Source: Thermodesulfobacteriaceae bacterium
GTDB taxonomy: Bacteria; Desulfobacterota; Thermodesulfobacteria; Thermodesulfobacteriales; Thermodesulfobacteriaceae
Assembly: GCA_015494725.1 (NCBI GenBank)
Contig: WGAR01000067.1
Span: forward strand, 1-6,724
DNA: 6,724 nucleotides
Direction: 5' to 3'
Shown: positions 5,564 to 6,724 of the stretch, in pieces
How positions within the stretch are numbered: position 1 is the stretch's first letter
Layout: the number at the start of each line of letters is the position of its first letter
The notes under the pieces: generated by a model
The model's input: only the letters and a program-made list of their open reading frames with translations
Told to the model about the DNA's origin: nothing
Database searches by the model: none
Position numbers and translations under genes: made by a program

Positions 5564-6420
5564 GGCTTTACGCTCCGGCCAAGCTCAACCTCTTCCTGCG
5601 GGTCCTGCGCAAACGCCCGGACGGCTACCACGAACTGGAGACCCTCTTTCAGAAGATCACCCTCTGTGACGAGGTGGAACTCAGGAAGGCCACGGATATC
5701 GCCCTGGAGGTTAAGGGAGAGGCCCCGCCCGGAAGGGAAAACCTGTGTTTCCGGGCCGCGGAGGCCTTCCTTTCGCGGGCCGCAATTCGGGCCGGGGTCT
5801 TTATCCGGCTCAGGAAACGTATTCCCGCCGGAACGGGGCTCGGTGGGGCCTCAAGCGATGCCGCGGCGGTGCTCCGGGGGCTTTCCGCCCTCTACCCCGG
5901 GCATCTTTCCCAGGCGGGACTTTTTTCGCTGGCCCGCACCCTCGGGGCGGACGTGCCCTTTTTTCTCTCCCCCTATGCCACGGCTTTCGCCCGGGGGATA
6001 GGGGACGAACTTTCTCCCTTCCCTGAGACCCCGGCCTGGTATCTGGTGGTGGTTCCCCCTTTTCGGGTCTCCACGCGCTGGGCCTATCAAAATCTGAGAT
6101 TGACAAAAGAGAAAACCCCGCTTAATTATGGGCCGAAAGCCCCGGAAGGGGCTTTAAATTTTGAAGGGGTGCTTGAGAACGACTTTCGGGCCGTGGTGTT
6201 TGAGCGGTATCCGGAACTTTACGAGCTGGAGAGGGCGCTTCTTTCCGCCGGGGCTAAGGCCTGCGGCCTTTCCGGAAGCGGCTCGGCGCTTTTCGGGGTC
6301 TTCGCCGAGGAGGAAGCCGCCCGCCGGGCGGAGGCCGGGCTGGTTACCCGGTTTCCGGCTTATGCTTTTTATGTGGTGACCAATTACAAGGAGGGAACCC
6401 CATGTTCATCAATCACCTGA
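5560..6420 (+). CDS. ispE: 4-diphosphocytidyl-2-C-methyl-D-erythritol kinase
   Basis: A 286-residue GHMP kinase, the usual IspE length. In the non-mevalonate (MEP) isoprenoid pathway it uses ATP to phosphorylate the 2-hydroxyl of CDP-methylerythritol in the cytoplasm. Motif 1 is APAKLNLFLRVLRKRPDGYHE (5-25), with Lys8 and Asn10. Motif 2, the ATP-binding glycine-rich loop, is PAGTGLGGASSDAAAVL (89-105). GADVPFF (129-135) carries the catalytic Asp131, and motif 3 is KACGLSGSGSALFGVF (233-248). All key residues are present. The start overlaps DUF1844 by 4 nt. The end overlaps prs by 19 nt, with codons 277-279 (YKE) carrying the prs ribosome-binding site. Residues about 177-204 are encoded by an unusually AT-rich stretch that contains a promoter-like sequence and a hairpin. 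The ispE-prs order also occurs in Escherichia coli. Confidence 0.97.
   Translation: MRLYAPAKLNLFLRVLRKRPDGYHELETLFQKITLCDEVELRKATDIALEVKGEAPPGRENLCFRAAEAFLSRAAIRAGVFIRLRKRIPAGTGLGGASSDAAAVLRGLSALYPGHLSQAGLFSLARTLGADVPFFLSPYATAFARGIGDELSPFPETPAWYLVVVPPFRVSTRWAYQNLRLTKEKTPLNYGPKAPEGALNFEGVLENDFRAVVFERYPELYELERALLSAGAKACGLSGSGSALFGVFAEEEAARRAEAGLVTRFPAYAFYVVTNYKEGTPCSSIT
6100..6129 (+). promoter_or_regulatory. Candidate internal promoter within ispE, directed at prs
   Basis: A perfect TTGACA (6100-6105) is followed by an 18-nt spacer and AATTAT (6124-6129, 4 of 6 to TATAAT). It sits in a locally AT-rich patch of an otherwise GC-rich gene. Transcription would begin near 6136, about 266 nt before the prs ATG, giving prs a long leader. 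The -10 match is only moderate, and Lys/Asn/Glu-rich codons explain part of the AT content. Confidence 0.4.
6136..6155 (+). other. Perfect 8-bp hairpin with a GGAA (GNRA) tetraloop inside ispE
   Basis: AAAGCCCC (6136-6143), loop GGAA (6144-6147) and GGGGCTTT (6148-6155) form an uninterrupted stem. AAATTTTG follows, which resembles but does not equal a terminator U-tract. It begins about where a transcript from the candidate upstream promoter would start, so it could be a stabilising 5' stem-loop. It could also be a weak internal attenuator that tunes downstream ispE and prs transcription. It encodes residues 193-199 of IspE. Confidence 0.5.
6388..6394 (+). promoter_or_regulatory. Strong prs ribosome-binding site embedded in the end of ispE
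   Basis: AAGGAGG is fully consensus and lies 7 nt before the ATG at 6402. This fixes the prs start and lets prs be translated well above the level expected from simple coupling to ispE. Confidence 0.85.
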
Positions 6421-6724
6421 AGATCTTCAGCGGCACGGCCAACCCGGAACTGGCCCGTAAGATCTGCGAGTATCTGGCCGTCCCCATGGGACACATGGAG
6501 ATCAAGCGTTTCAGCGACGGGGAGATCTTCGTGGAGATCAAGGAAAATGTCCGGGGGGCGGATGTCTTCGTGGTGCAGCCCACCTGCACCCCGGTGAACG
6601 AACACCTTATGGAGCTTCTCATTATGGTTGACGCCCTGCGGCGGGCCTCGGCCCGGCGCATCACCGCGGTGATCCCTTACTACGGCTATGCCCGTCAGGA
6701 TCGCAAGACCGCCCCGCGCACCCC
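6402..6724 (+). CDS. prs: Ribose-phosphate pyrophosphokinase (PRPP synthetase), N-terminal part only
   Basis: The gene runs off the right edge, with 107 codons visible of an expected 310-320. The enzyme transfers pyrophosphate from ATP to ribose 5-phosphate. The product, PRPP, feeds purine, pyrimidine, NAD, histidine and tryptophan synthesis. Seen here are KIFSGTANPELARKI (7-21), the nucleotide-binding region RFSDGEIFVEIKENVRG (36-52) and QPTCTPVNEHLMELLIMVDA (59-78). ALRRASARRITAVIPYYGYA (78-97) followed by RQDRK (98-102) is the near-invariant class I Prs sequence, including the ATP-contacting Arg-Gln pair. The later PRPP-binding motif is outside the window. It overlaps ispE by 19 nt. The alternative that it is a truncated copy cannot be excluded but is unlikely given the perfect conservation. 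Confidence 0.97.
   Translation, partial: MFINHLKIFSGTANPELARKICEYLAVPMGHMEIKRFSDGEIFVEIKENVRGADVFVVQPTCTPVNEHLMELLIMVDALRRASARRITAVIPYYGYARQDRKTAPRT

Overview
The window is a compact, GC-rich (by eye about 60% G+C) bacterial chromosomal segment. It has almost no intergenic space and eight complete genes, plus one gene cut off at each end. The gene set is a DUF1844 protein and an FmdB-type zinc ribbon beside ispE and prs, a ClpP-like SDH-family protease next to a rhomboid, and an ArcB-free set of ordinary housekeeping functions. Together with the Arg/Lys/Glu-rich proteins, this suggests a Thermodesulfobacteriota / deltaproteobacterial-type, possibly thermophilic, Gram-negative bacterium. That assignment is inference; no marker gene here proves it. 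No RNA genes, insertion sequences, CRISPR arrays or phage genes were seen.

Minus strand, right to left. Block A (4828 to 2210) encodes a HAD-superfamily hydrolase, a rhomboid intramembrane protease and a membrane-anchored ClpP-fold (SDH family) serine protease. The first two overlap by 4 nt (ATGA) and the third follows after 13 nt. A clear rho-independent terminator (2161-2189) closes the unit. Block B (2141 to beyond position 1) encodes a TetR-family repressor, an EmrA/HlyD-type membrane-fusion protein and an EmrB-type DHA2 drug efflux permease, all overlapping by 1 to 8 nt. This is a self-regulated multidrug efflux operon.

The junction between blocks A and B is the most striking part of the window. 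A near-consensus sigma-70 promoter for the tetR gene has its -35 box in the loop of the upstream terminator hairpin. Its -10 box lies inside an imperfect palindrome that looks like an autorepression operator, and the ATG sits where transcription should begin, so the repressor mRNA is probably leaderless.

Plus strand, left to right, from a 76-nt divergent intergenic region (4829-4904). Block C encodes an FmdB-type zinc ribbon, DUF1844, ispE (MEP-pathway isoprenoid synthesis) and the start of prs (PRPP synthetase). These are tightly packed: 11-nt gap, then 4-nt overlap, then 19-nt overlap. Within ispE there is a locally AT-rich patch with a perfect TTGACA box and a downstream GNRA-loop hairpin, a candidate internal promoter for prs.

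Nothing here looks like an entirely new defence or mobile system. The observations most worth checking are the terminator-nested leaderless promoter, the internal ispE promoter with its hairpin, and the HAD plus two-protease operon.
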